Shown: positions 15,958 through 25,411 of the stretch, one piece after another
Position numbering within the stretch: the first letter of the stretch is position 1
Layout of the letters: every line of letters begins with the position of its first letter
NCBI RefSeq assembly: GCF_014204795.1
Contig: NZ_JACHMB010000001.1
Location: 4,216,001 to 4,280,000 of the forward strand
Direction: 5' to 3'
Length of the DNA: 64,000 nt
Origin: Nonomuraea jabiensis
Lineage (GTDB): Bacteria > Actinomycetota > Actinomycetes > Streptosporangiales > Streptosporangiaceae
Translations under genes and position numbers: made by a program
The notes under the pieces: generated by a model
What the model was told of the DNA's origin: nothing
The model's input: only the letters and a program-made list of their open reading frames with translations
The model's database searches: none

Positions 15958-16986
15958 ATGCGACTGCGTATTTTCGGTGGGGTGGGGCTGCTGGCCGCCG
16001 CCGCCCTCCTGAGCGGCTGCGACTCGCAGCCCACCACCGTCAAGATGGCCGACACCAAAGCCGACGCCGCTGCCAAGCTCAGGGCGAGCCAGGCCGCGAA
16101 GGTCAAGATCGCCGCCCAGGTCAAGGCGAACGAGCTGGGGCAGATCCCGGTGCTGATGTTCCACCGGGTGATCGACAAGCCGGGGTCGACGGACGACAGG
16201 ACACCGCAGCAGTTCCGGGCGGACCTGGAGCGGCTGGCCAGGGAGGGGTACGTGCCGATCACGGCCGCCGAGATGGTGGCCGGGAAGATCGACATTCCGG
16301 CGGGCAAGCACCCGGTGGTGCTGACCTTCGACGACTCCTCGCCGTCGCAGCTGACGCTCAACGAGGTAGGCGTCCCCGCCCCGAACACCGCCGTCGCCAT
16401 ACTCAAGGACGTGGCGGCCAAGCACCCGGGCTTCCCGGCGAAGGCCACCTTCTACGTGACGCGCGACATGTTCGGCAAGACCGTACGCGAGGAGCAGGCC
16501 CAGATGCTGGGCTGGCTCAAGGAGAACGGCTTCGAGATCGGCAACCACACCCGCGACCACATCAACCTGCGCGGACGCTCGCACAAGGAGGTCGACGAGC
16601 AGATCAGCACGATCGCCCAGCAGATCGACTCCCTGTCCGGCGTCCACCCCACCACGATCGCCCTGCCGTACGGCAACCAGCCGAGCAACAAGGAGTGGGC
16701 CATGCACGGCAAGGCATACCACCACCAGGGCGCGTTCCTGGCCGGTTACACGCCCGCGCCGGCGCCGTTCAGCAAGGCGTTCGAGCCGCAGGGGATCCCG
16801 CGGATCAAGGTCATGGAGAAGAAGGGCGACTGCAAGCAGTTCTGCTCCGAGGCGTGGCTGGACTGGCTCAAGAACAACCCGGACATGCGCTACACCTCGG
16901 ACGGGGACGTGCGGACCGTGGCGTACCCGAAGTTCAAGAACCCGTACCTGCGCAAGTCCTTCTCCAAGTGGGGCCTGCCCTACTGA
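15958..16986 (+). CDS. Lipoprotein polysaccharide deacetylase (NodB domain)
   Basis: A 342-residue exported lipoprotein: MRLRIFGGVGLLAAAALLSGC gives a basic start, hydrophobic core and the lipobox LLSGC. A charged Ala/Lys linker (about 25-60) follows, then a NodB deacetylase domain. VLTFDDSS carries the metal/catalytic Asp and NHTRDH the metal-binding His-x3-His pair. It probably trims N-acetyl groups from cell-wall or surface sugars outside the membrane. The start follows a G-rich weak ribosome site. A consensus-like TTGACA lies at 15876. Its 3' end overlaps the convergent propeller gene by 7 bp. Confidence 0.87.
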   Translation: MRLRIFGGVGLLAAAALLSGCDSQPTTVKMADTKADAAAKLRASQAAKVKIAAQVKANELGQIPVLMFHRVIDKPGSTDDRTPQQFRADLERLAREGYVPITAAEMVAGKIDIPAGKHPVVLTFDDSSPSQLTLNEVGVPAPNTAVAILKDVAAKHPGFPAKATFYVTRDMFGKTVREEQAQMLGWLKENGFEIGNHTRDHINLRGRSHKEVDEQISTIAQQIDSLSGVHPTTIALPYGNQPSNKEWAMHGKAYHHQGAFLAGYTPAPAPFSKAFEPQGIPRIKVMEKKGDCKQFCSEAWLDWLKNNPDMRYTSDGDVRTVAYPKFKNPYLRKSFSKWGLPY

Positions 16987-18044
16987 CGGACTTTTCCGAG
17001 GACGACTCCCAGTTCGGCGGGCTCCAGGAGCCGGTCGGCCACGTCACCCATGCGTACGTCGAGTTGCCGCGCCGCCCCGGTGGCGAGGTCCACGACGTGG
17101 TACGCCGTCTCGCCACGAGGACCGGAGGTCCGCAGGACGACGGCGTCCTCGCCGTCCCAGCGCAGGACGCTCGTGGCCTGCCGGTCCGCCGGCAGCCGGG
17201 GCGCGACGGTCCGCGCCGGCTTGCCGGTTGACGTGTCGGTGAGCACGATGCCGTGCCCGACGACGCCGTCCGGCGTGATGTCGCGGGCGAGCGTGGCCGT
17301 CGTGCGTCCGGACGGCGACGGCACGGCACCCGCCGCCAGGTTGCCGGGCAACGTGAACCGCCCGACCGCCTCGCCCTGGGGCGACCAGACGGTGAACGAG
17401 GCCGACGTGGTGTGCCCGGGCAGGCTGTTCGTGCGCCGGCTCGTCATGGTCATGAGCCCCGCCGACGTCCAGCCGACGACCTGCCCGACGGCGGGCAGGT
17501 GACGGACGGCGCCGGTGCCGAGGTCCACGATCATCGGGTTCTCCAGCACGATCTCGTCGTCCTTGTCCAGGTGGTCGCGCTGGATGAGCAGGTGGCGGCC
17601 GTCGAGGGAGAACAGCGGGACCTGGGCGCCGAACATCTCGCCGACCGTGCCGTCCTTCTGCCGCACGGGGAGCGCCCTGACCGCTCCGGTGCGCAGGTCG
17701 GCCACGGCGTACGCGCCGTCGCTCGTCCGCAGGTAGGCCGCACGCGTGCCGTCCGGGCTGAGAGAGAGCGAGTCCGCGGCGTCGGTGCCGGGCAGCGCGC
17801 CTCGCTCGCCGTCCCACGCGACGAGGATCCAGGGGCCGCACGGGACCGAGCTGTTGTCACAGGCCGGGCTGTACGCGTACCGGATGGGGGAGGCGTACCT
17901 GCTGAGTCCCCGCGGTGCGGCGACGGCGCCGGCCGGCTCGGGGCGGGCGAACTGCACCGGCGGTTTCTCGCCGGTCGGGCCGATCACCCACGCGGTGGCC
18001 AGGGCCAGCGCCGCCGCGGCAAGGGCGTACCACCACCGGCTCAC
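16980..18044 (-). CDS. Membrane-anchored beta-propeller-like protein, unknown function
   Basis: 354 residues: one N-terminal span (WWYALAAAALALATAWVIG), then an extracytoplasmic domain made of propeller-like blades (LSLSPDGTRAAYLRTSDG, PLFSLDGRHLLIQRD). A two-Cys segment SPIRYAYSPACDNSSVPCG opens the outside domain and recurs, in changed form, in the protein at 55670-57394, so the two are paralogues. GTG 18044 overlaps the stop of the upstream frameshifted gene (GTGA), giving a coupled pair. Function unknown; a lipoprotein-like sensor or scaffold is possible. Confidence 0.65.
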   Translation of the reverse strand: MSRWWYALAAAALALATAWVIGPTGEKPPVQFARPEPAGAVAAPRGLSRYASPIRYAYSPACDNSSVPCGPWILVAWDGERGALPGTDAADSLSLSPDGTRAAYLRTSDGAYAVADLRTGAVRALPVRQKDGTVGEMFGAQVPLFSLDGRHLLIQRDHLDKDDEIVLENPMIVDLGTGAVRHLPAVGQVVGWTSAGLMTMTSRRTNSLPGHTTSASFTVWSPQGEAVGRFTLPGNLAAGAVPSPSGRTTATLARDITPDGVVGHGIVLTDTSTGKPARTVAPRLPADRQATSVLRWDGEDAVVLRTSGPRGETAYHVVDLATGAARQLDVRMGDVADRLLEPAELGVVLGKVRQ

Positions 18045-19454
18045 TGGACCCTCCCGAACACCGCGCCGTCGAGGTCCGCCGGCAGGCCTCGCACCGGGCT
18101 CGCCTTGCCGGTGCCCGGATCGAGCAGGTGGAACTCCTTCTTGCCGGCCACATCGATCTTGATGAGGAGCCGCCCGTCCCGGGCCCAGGCGAGTGCCTTC
18201 GGCGGGCCGTACTGCTCGGGCACGTCCAGCTCGGCGTGCCCGCGGATCTCGGCCGTTCGGGGATCCATGGTCAGCACCTCCTCCTCGGTGAGGACGACCA
18301 GCGCTCGGGCGTCGGGGGAGGCGGCCACCTCGAGCGCCGGATCGAAGGGCGCCCGGGTCCGGACCGTGCCGTCGTACCCGATCGTGAGGAGCTCGGTGTC
18401 GGGGGAGCCCGCCAGCGCGCGGCGGCCGGTGGTCGCCACGACGCCGTCGGGGCCGAAGCCGAGCACGCGGCCGACGCCGGGCAGGCGGGTACGGGCTCCG
18501 GTGCGGTTGTCGATCACTTCCGGGCCGACGCTCACGTACCGGCCGTCCTGGGACAGCGCCACCTCGGGGAGGGGCCCGCCGGTCAGCGGCCCGGTCAGGT
18601 CGCGCCGCGCGCCCCGCCTGCTGCCACACCGACCGGCCCATGGCCAGTCCCATGCCGGCCAGTGCCACACCCGCGGTGACCCAGAGCCAGGTCGTCCTCC
18701 TGCCCGCGGCGCCGGGTCGCCAGGTGTTGGAGGCCAGGGCCAGCGCCAGGAGCGGCAGGCCGACGAGGGCCAGCACGCCCACCTCGTGGAACTGCCGGAT
18801 GGGCAGGGCGATCACCGACGTCCAGAGGGTCACGGACGCGCCCACTCCGAGCAGCCAGCGGGCGGAATGGGACCGCGTGGCCAACTCGCCGCCCACCAGG
18901 TCCGCCGGCCCCGGGAGCAGCGCCCGCCGGTGCAGGCCGCCGACCATGAACTGCACGACGGCCACCACGCCGAGCACGGCCGCGGCGCCGAGCCGCCGGT
19001 CGACGGTGGTCTCCGCGGAGAAGGAGCGTTCGACCGTGCTCAGGGCGACTCCGCAGGAGAACGCGGCGCAGATCAGCCAGGTCGCGGTGAGCTGCGGCGG
19101 GACGAGCCGTATTCCCGGCGCGCGCCGAATTGGGCCCCGCCGGCGGCCGAATGCGATTTCACCGGCCAGGACTCCCAGCAGCCAGCCGATCAGCGCGGAG
19201 TAAGGAGCCAGAAAAACAGCGCCGGACGTCGCGCTGAAAACCCCCGTGGCCAGTCCCGCACTTGTGCCCATCCACCGATATCGCCGCGTCACCTGTAGAT
19301 ATCGCAGAACGTGAGGGCCGTTGAACGCGGTGATGTCCACCATTTGGCGGTGTCCGAAACGGTCCGCGTCCACGCGATGCAGAGGTGAGTTGACGGCCGC
19401 GGCGGCCATCGGTGTCACCAGTAACAGGAAAACCAGAAAACCCGTCAGCAACAA
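18041..19454 (-). pseudogene. Polytopic membrane plus propeller gene split by a frameshift
   Basis: The first part, from about TTG 19454 to 18620, encodes some six hydrophobic spans (LLTGFLVFLLLV, ALIGWLLGVLAGEIAF, AAVLGVVAVVQFMVGG, GVLALVGLPLLALALA, WLWVTAGVALAGMGLAMG). The second part, about 18615-18041, is a propeller domain in another frame (VALSQDGRYVSVGPEVIDNRTG ...). The membrane frame stays open past the junction but becomes Arg/Pro-rich, a shadow. One extra base in the G/C run near 18603-18617 would explain the switch. It may be a true mutation, a sequencing error or, less likely, a recoding site. The downstream propeller gene overlaps its stop. Confidence 0.6.
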
Positions 19455-19517
19455 CGGTCGTCTTTCGCCACGTCCGGAAAAGTAGCAGAATGCGGAATCG
19501 CCAAAAAGGGGGCTGGA

Positions 19518-19709
19518 GTGATTTCCGATGACGTCTGGGCGCGCCTGGATCCGCGGGTGGGAATGGTGCGCGGGATCGCCTACGGACGCTGGGTCCTGGC
19601 CGCGATCGCGGTGCTCCTCGCCGGGGTCACCTGGATGAGCGGAGCGATCGTCCCCCGCCTGTCTCACGACGTGAGTGATGGCGCCGGCGCGGTGTCCGGA
19701 TGGCGCTGA
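19518..19709 (+). CDS. Small single-span membrane protein
   Basis: 63 residues from GTG 19518, with AGGGGG about 8 nt ahead. A polar N-terminus (ISDDVWARLDPRVG) precedes one hydrophobic span (WVLAAIAVLLAGVTWMSGAIV) and a short tail. It is divergent from the membrane/propeller gene, sharing its promoter region, and its last codons overlap the next small ORF. I do not recognise a family. Confidence 0.5.
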   Translation: MISDDVWARLDPRVGMVRGIAYGRWVLAAIAVLLAGVTWMSGAIVPRLSHDVSDGAGAVSGWR

Positions 19710-19873
19710 GCCTCGTCCTCGGTGTCACCGACTGCCGGGCCGCCCTGTCGGAGGACGTTCCCCTCGTGGTGGAGGTGGAGCAGTGGTGGGGCCGCACCAC
19801 CGCCGAGGTGCGGTCCGAGGAACGCTGGCACACCCTCTCGGTCGAGTCCGCCTGCCGACTCAACCCTTCCTGA
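19700..19873 (+). CDS. Small hypothetical protein overlapping the previous ORF
   Basis: 57 residues from ATG 19700, beginning 10 bases before the stop of the previous small ORF. The product has a short hydrophobic start (MALSLVLGVTDC) and a soluble acidic part (LVVEVEQWWGRTTAEVRSEE) with two Cys. It might be translated by coupling, or the two ORFs may be halves of one exported protein broken by a frameshift. Its 3' end overlaps the convergent reductase gene by 14 bp. Confidence 0.35.
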   Translation: MALSLVLGVTDCRAALSEDVPLVVEVEQWWGRTTAEVRSEERWHTLSVESACRLNPS

Positions 19874-20987
19874 CGAACGAGATGCCCGCGGCGCGCAGGC
19901 GGTCGATGAGCGGCAGGCCCATGGCCGAGGCCGTCGTGAGCTGGCCGGCGCGGTCCGGGAGGTCGTCGAAGGCGAGGCAGAGGGCCGACTCCGCGAACAT
20001 CCTGGCCGTCGCGCCGTAGCCCGGGTCCCCGCCCGCGACCTCCGTGACCACGCGCTCGCCCCCGCCCTCGCCCAGGAACGTGACCTTGAACCAGTTCCGG
20101 GCGCGGCGCTCGGCCGACGGGCCCTCGCCGGGCTTCAGCCGGTCCTGGATCCAGCCGCGTACGGGCGGGAGCTGCGCGAGTGCGGCGAAGGCGCCGGCGG
20201 CCGTCACGGTGGCCAGGGCCTCGGGCAGGGTGCGGACGGCGTAGTGCTGCCGGTAGGTGAAGTCGGGGCCGTAGCGGTCAAGGAGGCGGGCCGAGTAGCC
20301 GACGACGAACGGGTCGAGGCTCGGCATCGGGAGCGCCCAGCCGCCCACGTAGCGGACGCCGCCGGGCAGCGAGCTCACTCTGCGGCCGGCGGGCCGGGGC
20401 TCGGCGGAGCGGCGCTGCGTGCCCTGCTGGACCGTCTGGCGGGCGCGGCCGAGGATGGACATCATCGTGGCCAGGGTGCCGCCCGACGGGGCCATTTTCG
20501 CCCGCAGGAAGCCGCTCACCCTGAGCGGGACGCCCTCGGGGAGCTGGGTGACGGTGTGGAGCACGCCCAGGTCGTACGGGATGGAGTCGAAGCCGCAGGC
20601 GTGCACGAGCTTGGCGCCGCTCCTGGCCGCCCGGTCGTGGTAGCGCACGTAGACCAGGTCCACGAACTCGGGTTCGCCTGTCAGGTCCAGGTAATGGGTG
20701 CCGGCCTCGGCGCACGCGGCCACCAGCGGCTCCCCGTACGCCACGTAGGGGCCGACCGTCGTGGCCAGGACGCGCGTCCGGCGGGCGAGCGCGGCCACCG
20801 AGGCGGGGTCCGCGGCGTCGGCGAGCAGGATCGGCACGTCGAGCCCCAGCCGCTCCAGCTTGGCGCGGTCGCGCCCGGCCAGCGCCCACCGCGTGCCGGG
20901 TCCGGCGGCCTGCGCGAGGTAGGCGGCCGTGAGCGCGCCGGTGAAGCCGCTCGCTCCGAAAAGTACGATGTCGTAGGGGCGCTCCAT
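19860..20987 (-). CDS. Saccharopine-dehydrogenase-like / trans-acting enoyl reductase family protein
   Basis: 375 residues from ATG 20987. It opens with a Rossmann nucleotide-binding motif (DIVLFGASGFTGALTAAYLA), followed by the ALAGRD and TTVGPYVAYGEPLVAACAE segments typical of the Rv2449c/Rv2953-type family. Members act as enoyl reductases in mycobacterial lipid synthesis, but most actinomycete copies are uncharacterised. A second in-frame Met 14 residues earlier lacks a better ribosome site. It is divergent from the Ser/Thr kinase gene. Confidence 0.78.
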   Translation of the reverse strand: MERPYDIVLFGASGFTGALTAAYLAQAAGPGTRWALAGRDRAKLERLGLDVPILLADAADPASVAALARRTRVLATTVGPYVAYGEPLVAACAEAGTHYLDLTGEPEFVDLVYVRYHDRAARSGAKLVHACGFDSIPYDLGVLHTVTQLPEGVPLRVSGFLRAKMAPSGGTLATMMSILGRARQTVQQGTQRRSAEPRPAGRRVSSLPGGVRYVGGWALPMPSLDPFVVGYSARLLDRYGPDFTYRQHYAVRTLPEALATVTAAGAFAALAQLPPVRGWIQDRLKPGEGPSAERRARNWFKVTFLGEGGGERVVTEVAGGDPGYGATARMFAESALCLAFDDLPDRAGQLTTASAMGLPLIDRLRAAGISFVRKG

Positions 20988-21040
20988 GATCCAGAGCCTT
21001 CCCTCGACGGCCCGCCCGCGCAACTCCACGCCGGTAAAAC

Positions 21041-21052
21041 CGTGACGTCACG
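21041..21052. promoter_or_regulatory. Perfect 12-bp palindrome in a divergent promoter
   Basis: CGTGACGTCACG is fully self-complementary and lies between the reductase gene and the Ser/Thr kinase gene, 80 bp before the kinase start. It could be a regulator site. No known operator is assigned. Confidence 0.35.
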
Positions 21053-21131
21053 AACGCTTAACGGATCCCTGAGGAGTTGCTGAACGTCGTAAAGTTTGCG
21101 TCGATGGGGTTAGCACACGTGGGGATGACGA

Positions 21132-23123
21132 ATGCCGCAAATCTCGCCGCTGGTCGCCGGCGATCCCACACAGCTGGGGTCCTTCCGGCTGTCCGGACGG
21201 ATCGGGGAAGGCGGTCAGGGCATAGTTTACCTGGGCGTCAACGACAAGGGGGAGCAGGCGGCGATCAAGCTCCTGCACGTGAAGTTCACCGGTGACACGA
21301 TCGCCAGGTCGCGCTTCGCGAGGGAGCTGAAGGCGGCCAAGCGGGTGGCGTCGTTCTGCACGGCCAGGGTGATGGAGGCCGATCTCGACGGCAACACGCC
21401 GTACATCGCCAGCGAGTACATCGACGGCCGGGCGCTCAGGGACATCATCGAGACCGACGGGCCGCTCAGCGGCACGGTGCTCGACCGGCTGGCCATCGGC
21501 ACGGCGACCGCGCTCACCGCGATCCATCACGCCTCGATCGTCCACCGGGACTTCAAGCCCGACAACGTGCTGATCGCCGCCGACGGGCCGCGCGTGGTGG
21601 ACTTCGGCATCGCCCGGATCATCGACTCCACCGGGACGATCACCAGCCGGGCCATCGGCACGCCCGCCTACATGGCGCCCGAGCAGATCGCCGGCGACGA
21701 CGTCGGGCCCTACACGGACGTGTTCTCCTGGGGCGCCACCATCGCGTTCGCGGCCACGGGCAAGCCCGCGTTCGAGGGCAAGTCCATCGCCGTGGTGCTC
21801 AACCGGATCCTCAACCACGAGGTCGACGTCGGCATGATGCCGGAGCCGCTGCAGGGCGTGGTGCGCTCCGCGCTGTCCAAGTCCCCGGCCGACCGGCCGT
21901 CCGCCGACCAGATCCTGCTGCGGCTGCTCGGACAGCCGTCCACGGTGGGGGCCTCCACGGCGGTGCTCACCCGGGGCGTGCAGGTGGCCAGCGACGACAC
22001 GACGCCGTTCAGCAGGGTGTCGGCGGGGTCGATCACGGACCTGCCCCGGCCGCAGGCCACGACGGCCTCGTCCGCGACGACACCGCCTGCGACGACACCG
22101 CCTGCGACGACACCGCCCACGACGACACCGCCTGCGACGACGACGGCGCCTCCGGCGCCCGTGCCTCCCGTGACGACGGTGCCGCCCGAGGGGGGCGGGG
22201 CGCCGTACCCGGCGACCGAGCCCGCCCTGCCCGGGCGCTCGCGCCGCGCGAGGGTGTGGATCGCGGTGGGCACCGCCGTCGTCCTGCTCGCCTCCGCCGC
22301 CGTCGCGCTCGCGATGAACGGCGGCTGGCCGCTGGCGTTCCGCGGAGGGCCCGAGCCCACGCGGACCGCCGAGCAGGGGGTGCCCTCGACCGCGTTCGCC
22401 ACTGTGGTCGACAAGGTGGCGCAGACCGGGAAGGTCGTGATCGGCGTCAAGGGCGACCTGCCCGGCGTCGCGCTGCAGAACGGCGACGACTTCCAGGGCT
22501 TCGACATCGAGGTCGCCAAGCGCATCGCCGCCGAGTTAGGAGCGAAGGACACCGCGCTGGTCAAGGTCAGCAGGGGCGACCGGGACGACGCGCTGGCCGA
22601 GGGCAGCGTCGACCTGGTGGTGGCCACCTACTCCGTCGACAATTCCGAGACCCAGTTCGCGGGGCCGTACTACGTGGCGCACCACGACGTCCTCGTCCGC
22701 TCGGGCAGCGGCATCGACTCCGTGGACGACCTGGAGGGCAAGAGGCTCTGCGCGCCCGACAGCCCGTCCGTCCGCGAGGTGCAGGAGAAGGTGAAGGTCG
22801 AGCCGGTCTCGGCCGGCGACTACGCCGTCTGCATGCAGCTGCTCAGGGACGGCAAGGTGGACGCGGTCCCCGGTGACGACCTGATCCTGGCCGGGTTCGC
22901 CGCCCGCGAGAACATGCGCTACAAGATCCTCGGCGCGAAGTTCAACAACGAGCGGTACGCCGTCGGTATCAGGAACGGCGACGTGAAGACCTGCAAGGCG
23001 GTGAAGGCGGTCATCGCCGACCTCTATCGCACGGGCCTCATGAAGCAGCTTCTGAGCAAGTACTTCGCCAAGGTCGAATTCGATCCGGAGCTGAAGGTGC
23101 CCGCGATGGAAACCTGCGGATGA
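21132..23123 (+). CDS. Ser/Thr protein kinase fused to an extracellular solute-binding domain
   Basis: 663 residues. Residues about 15-265 are a Hanks-type kinase: GEGGQGIVYLG loop, invariant Lys in AAIKLL, HRDFKPDN catalytic loop, DFGIAR and YMAPEQ. A Thr/Pro linker (about 290-350) contains a TTPPA repeat. One membrane span follows (IAVGTAVVLLASAAVALAM). The outside part (about 420-663) is a family-3 amino-acid-type binding protein (GKVVIGVKGDLPG, FQGFDIEVAKRIAAELGA, VDLVVATYSVD). Presumably ligand binding outside alters kinase activity inside. The PASTA repeats of PknB are absent. ATG 21132 lacks a strong ribosome site. Confidence 0.9.
   Translation: MPQISPLVAGDPTQLGSFRLSGRIGEGGQGIVYLGVNDKGEQAAIKLLHVKFTGDTIARSRFARELKAAKRVASFCTARVMEADLDGNTPYIASEYIDGRALRDIIETDGPLSGTVLDRLAIGTATALTAIHHASIVHRDFKPDNVLIAADGPRVVDFGIARIIDSTGTITSRAIGTPAYMAPEQIAGDDVGPYTDVFSWGATIAFAATGKPAFEGKSIAVVLNRILNHEVDVGMMPEPLQGVVRSALSKSPADRPSADQILLRLLGQPSTVGASTAVLTRGVQVASDDTTPFSRVSAGSITDLPRPQATTASSATTPPATTPPATTPPTTTPPATTTAPPAPVPPVTTVPPEGGGAPYPATEPALPGRSRRARVWIAVGTAVVLLASAAVALAMNGGWPLAFRGGPEPTRTAEQGVPSTAFATVVDKVAQTGKVVIGVKGDLPGVALQNGDDFQGFDIEVAKRIAAELGAKDTALVKVSRGDRDDALAEGSVDLVVATYSVDNSETQFAGPYYVAHHDVLVRSGSGIDSVDDLEGKRLCAPDSPSVREVQEKVKVEPVSAGDYAVCMQLLRDGKVDAVPGDDLILAGFAARENMRYKILGAKFNNERYAVGIRNGDVKTCKAVKAVIADLYRTGLMKQLLSKYFAKVEFDPELKVPAMETCG
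22074..22133. repeat. 15-bp tandem repeat in the kinase linker
   Basis: Four 15-bp units (GCGACGACACCGCCT and close variants) begin at 22074, 22089, 22104 and 22119. They encode a Thr-Thr-Pro-Pro-Ala/Thr pentapeptide repeat just before the membrane span, so copy number can vary without breaking the frame. Confidence 0.8.
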
Positions 23124-23176
23124 CGAGCAGGTAGCATCCCAAAGTCAACGAATATCCTGCGAGTGAGGGGAAGGCC

Positions 23177-24163
<987 letters not shown>

Positions 24164-24174
24164 CGACCGTCCCT

Positions 24175-24200
24175 GCCCCCCCGCGCGAAGCGGGGGGCTT
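24175..24200. terminator. Hairpin terminator after mdh
   Basis: CCCCCCGC-GCGAA-GCGGGGGG (24177-24197) is an 8-bp G+C stem followed by CTT. It ends at the stop codon of the small minus-strand ORF at 24200-24340, so it could act in both directions. Confidence 0.7.
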
Positions 24201-24340
24201 CAGGGCGGGCAGGACACGGGCTGCACGGCGGGGGCGGCCGGCGGGGTGGCGAAGATCACGCCCGCGGCGGCCAGAAGACTACCCGTCAGGATGAGGACAC
24301 CGAAGAGCAGCTTCGTGACCCTTGGTGAAAAGTTCCTCAC
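24200..24340 (-). CDS. Short hydrophobic peptide, probably secreted or membrane-bound
   Basis: A 46-residue ORF beginning at GTG 24340. A basic start (VRNFSPRVTK) leads into a hydrophobic core (LLFGVLILTGSLLAAAGVIF) and a Pro/Ala-rich tail ending VSCPP. It has the look of an exported or membrane-anchored peptide with a single Cys. No good ribosome site is visible. It lies downstream of galE on the same strand and converges on mdh. The family is unknown. Confidence 0.45.
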   Translation of the reverse strand: MRNFSPRVTKLLFGVLILTGSLLAAAGVIFATPPAAPAVQPVSCPP

Positions 24341-24374
24341 ATTTCGGTATCACAGCACATTTCCGGTCGCGGTA

Positions 24375-25325
24375 TCACGCATTTGCGGAAAGCGCCTCCC
24401 ATGCGTCGGAAACGATGTCGCGCAGCGCGGGCCGTTCGGCCTTCCAGCCGAGCTCGCGCTGGATCTTGGCGGACGAGGCGACCAGCACGGCGGGATCGCC
24501 GGGGCGCCGGTCCGCGACCACGGCCGGGATCTCGTGCCCGGTGACCTCGCGGCAGACCGAGATCACCTCCTGCACGGTGAAGCCGGCGCCGCTGCCCAGG
24601 TTGTAGATCTTGTGCTCGCCCGGCGAGATGGCGCCCAGTGCCAGCAGATGCGCCCGCGACAGGTCGGACACGTGGATGTAGTCGCGCACGCAGGTGCCGT
24701 CGGGCGTCGGGTAGTCGGTGCCGAAGACGCTCACGGACTCGCGCTCGCCGGTCGCGACCTTCAGGACGTTCGGGATGAGGTGGGTCTCGATCGTGTGCCG
24801 CTCGCGGTAGCGGCCGTAGGCGCCGGCCACGTTGAAGTAGCGCAGGCTCACCGCGCCCAGCCCGCGGATCACCGCGAACGCGCTCAGCGCGGTGTCGACG
24901 GCCAGCTTGGAGGCGCCGTAGGGGTTGGTCGGGCGCGTGGGGTCGTCCTCCTCGATGGGTGAGCGCTCGGGCTCCCCGTACGTGGCCGCGGTCGAGGAGA
25001 ACACGATCCTGCTCACCCCCTTGTCCCGCATGGCGTCGAGCAGGGCCAGCGTGCCGCCGAGGTTGTGCGACCAGTAGAGGCCCGGCTTCTCCACCGACTC
25101 GCCCACCAGCGACTTGGCCGCGAAGTGCAGCACCGCGTCCATGCCGTCGAGCACGTCGTGTGCCTCGGTGATGCTTTTTTGGACAAATCGGGCACCTTCC
25201 GGCACTGCGTCCTGATGCCCGGTTGACAGGTCGTCGAGTACGGTCACCTCGTGCCCTGCCTCGATGAGCTGCGCCGCGACGACACTGCCGACGTATCCGG
25301 CACCCCCGGTGACCAATAGCCTCAT
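24375..25325 (-). CDS. galE: UDP-glucose 4-epimerase
   Basis: Interconverts UDP-glucose and UDP-galactose (or the N-acetyl forms) for surface polysaccharides. The 316-residue extended SDR shows VTGGAGYVGS at the N-terminus, the HFAAKSLVGES segment, the catalytic Ser/Tyr/Lys (FSSTAATYG, then YGASK) and LRYFNVAGAYG. ATG 25325 has AGGAG 5 nt ahead. It stands alone, divergent from the CNNM/CorC gene, without other gal genes, so a cell-envelope role is more likely than galactose catabolism. Confidence 0.93.
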   Translation of the reverse strand: MRLLVTGGAGYVGSVVAAQLIEAGHEVTVLDDLSTGHQDAVPEGARFVQKSITEAHDVLDGMDAVLHFAAKSLVGESVEKPGLYWSHNLGGTLALLDAMRDKGVSRIVFSSTAATYGEPERSPIEEDDPTRPTNPYGASKLAVDTALSAFAVIRGLGAVSLRYFNVAGAYGRYRERHTIETHLIPNVLKVATGERESVSVFGTDYPTPDGTCVRDYIHVSDLSRAHLLALGAISPGEHKIYNLGSGAGFTVQEVISVCREVTGHEIPAVVADRRPGDPAVLVASSAKIQRELGWKAERPALRDIVSDAWEALSANA

Positions 25326-25411
25326 GTGTACTCCTGTTCAAATATGTTGGATTTTGTACGGCTTGCCGCCCAGCATACGCGCGAAAGCCGCCGAGTACGC
25401 TGCCAACCACC

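Noticed and set aside
15892..15975. tRNA-like string (GTGGCGCAGTTGATCAGC, a CTCGTAA loop and a GGTTCGG element) before the deacetylase gene
   Set aside because: The parts resemble D-arm, Thr anticodon loop and T-arm, but acceptor and anticodon stems do not pair and the T-arm-like part lies inside the deacetylase start. Best read as chance or, at most, a decayed relic.
16980..19667. A single 895-codon open frame on the minus strand
   Set aside because: Only its two ends have real protein character; the middle is Arg/Pro-rich shadow of a propeller encoded in the other frame. It is a frameshift artefact, not one protein.
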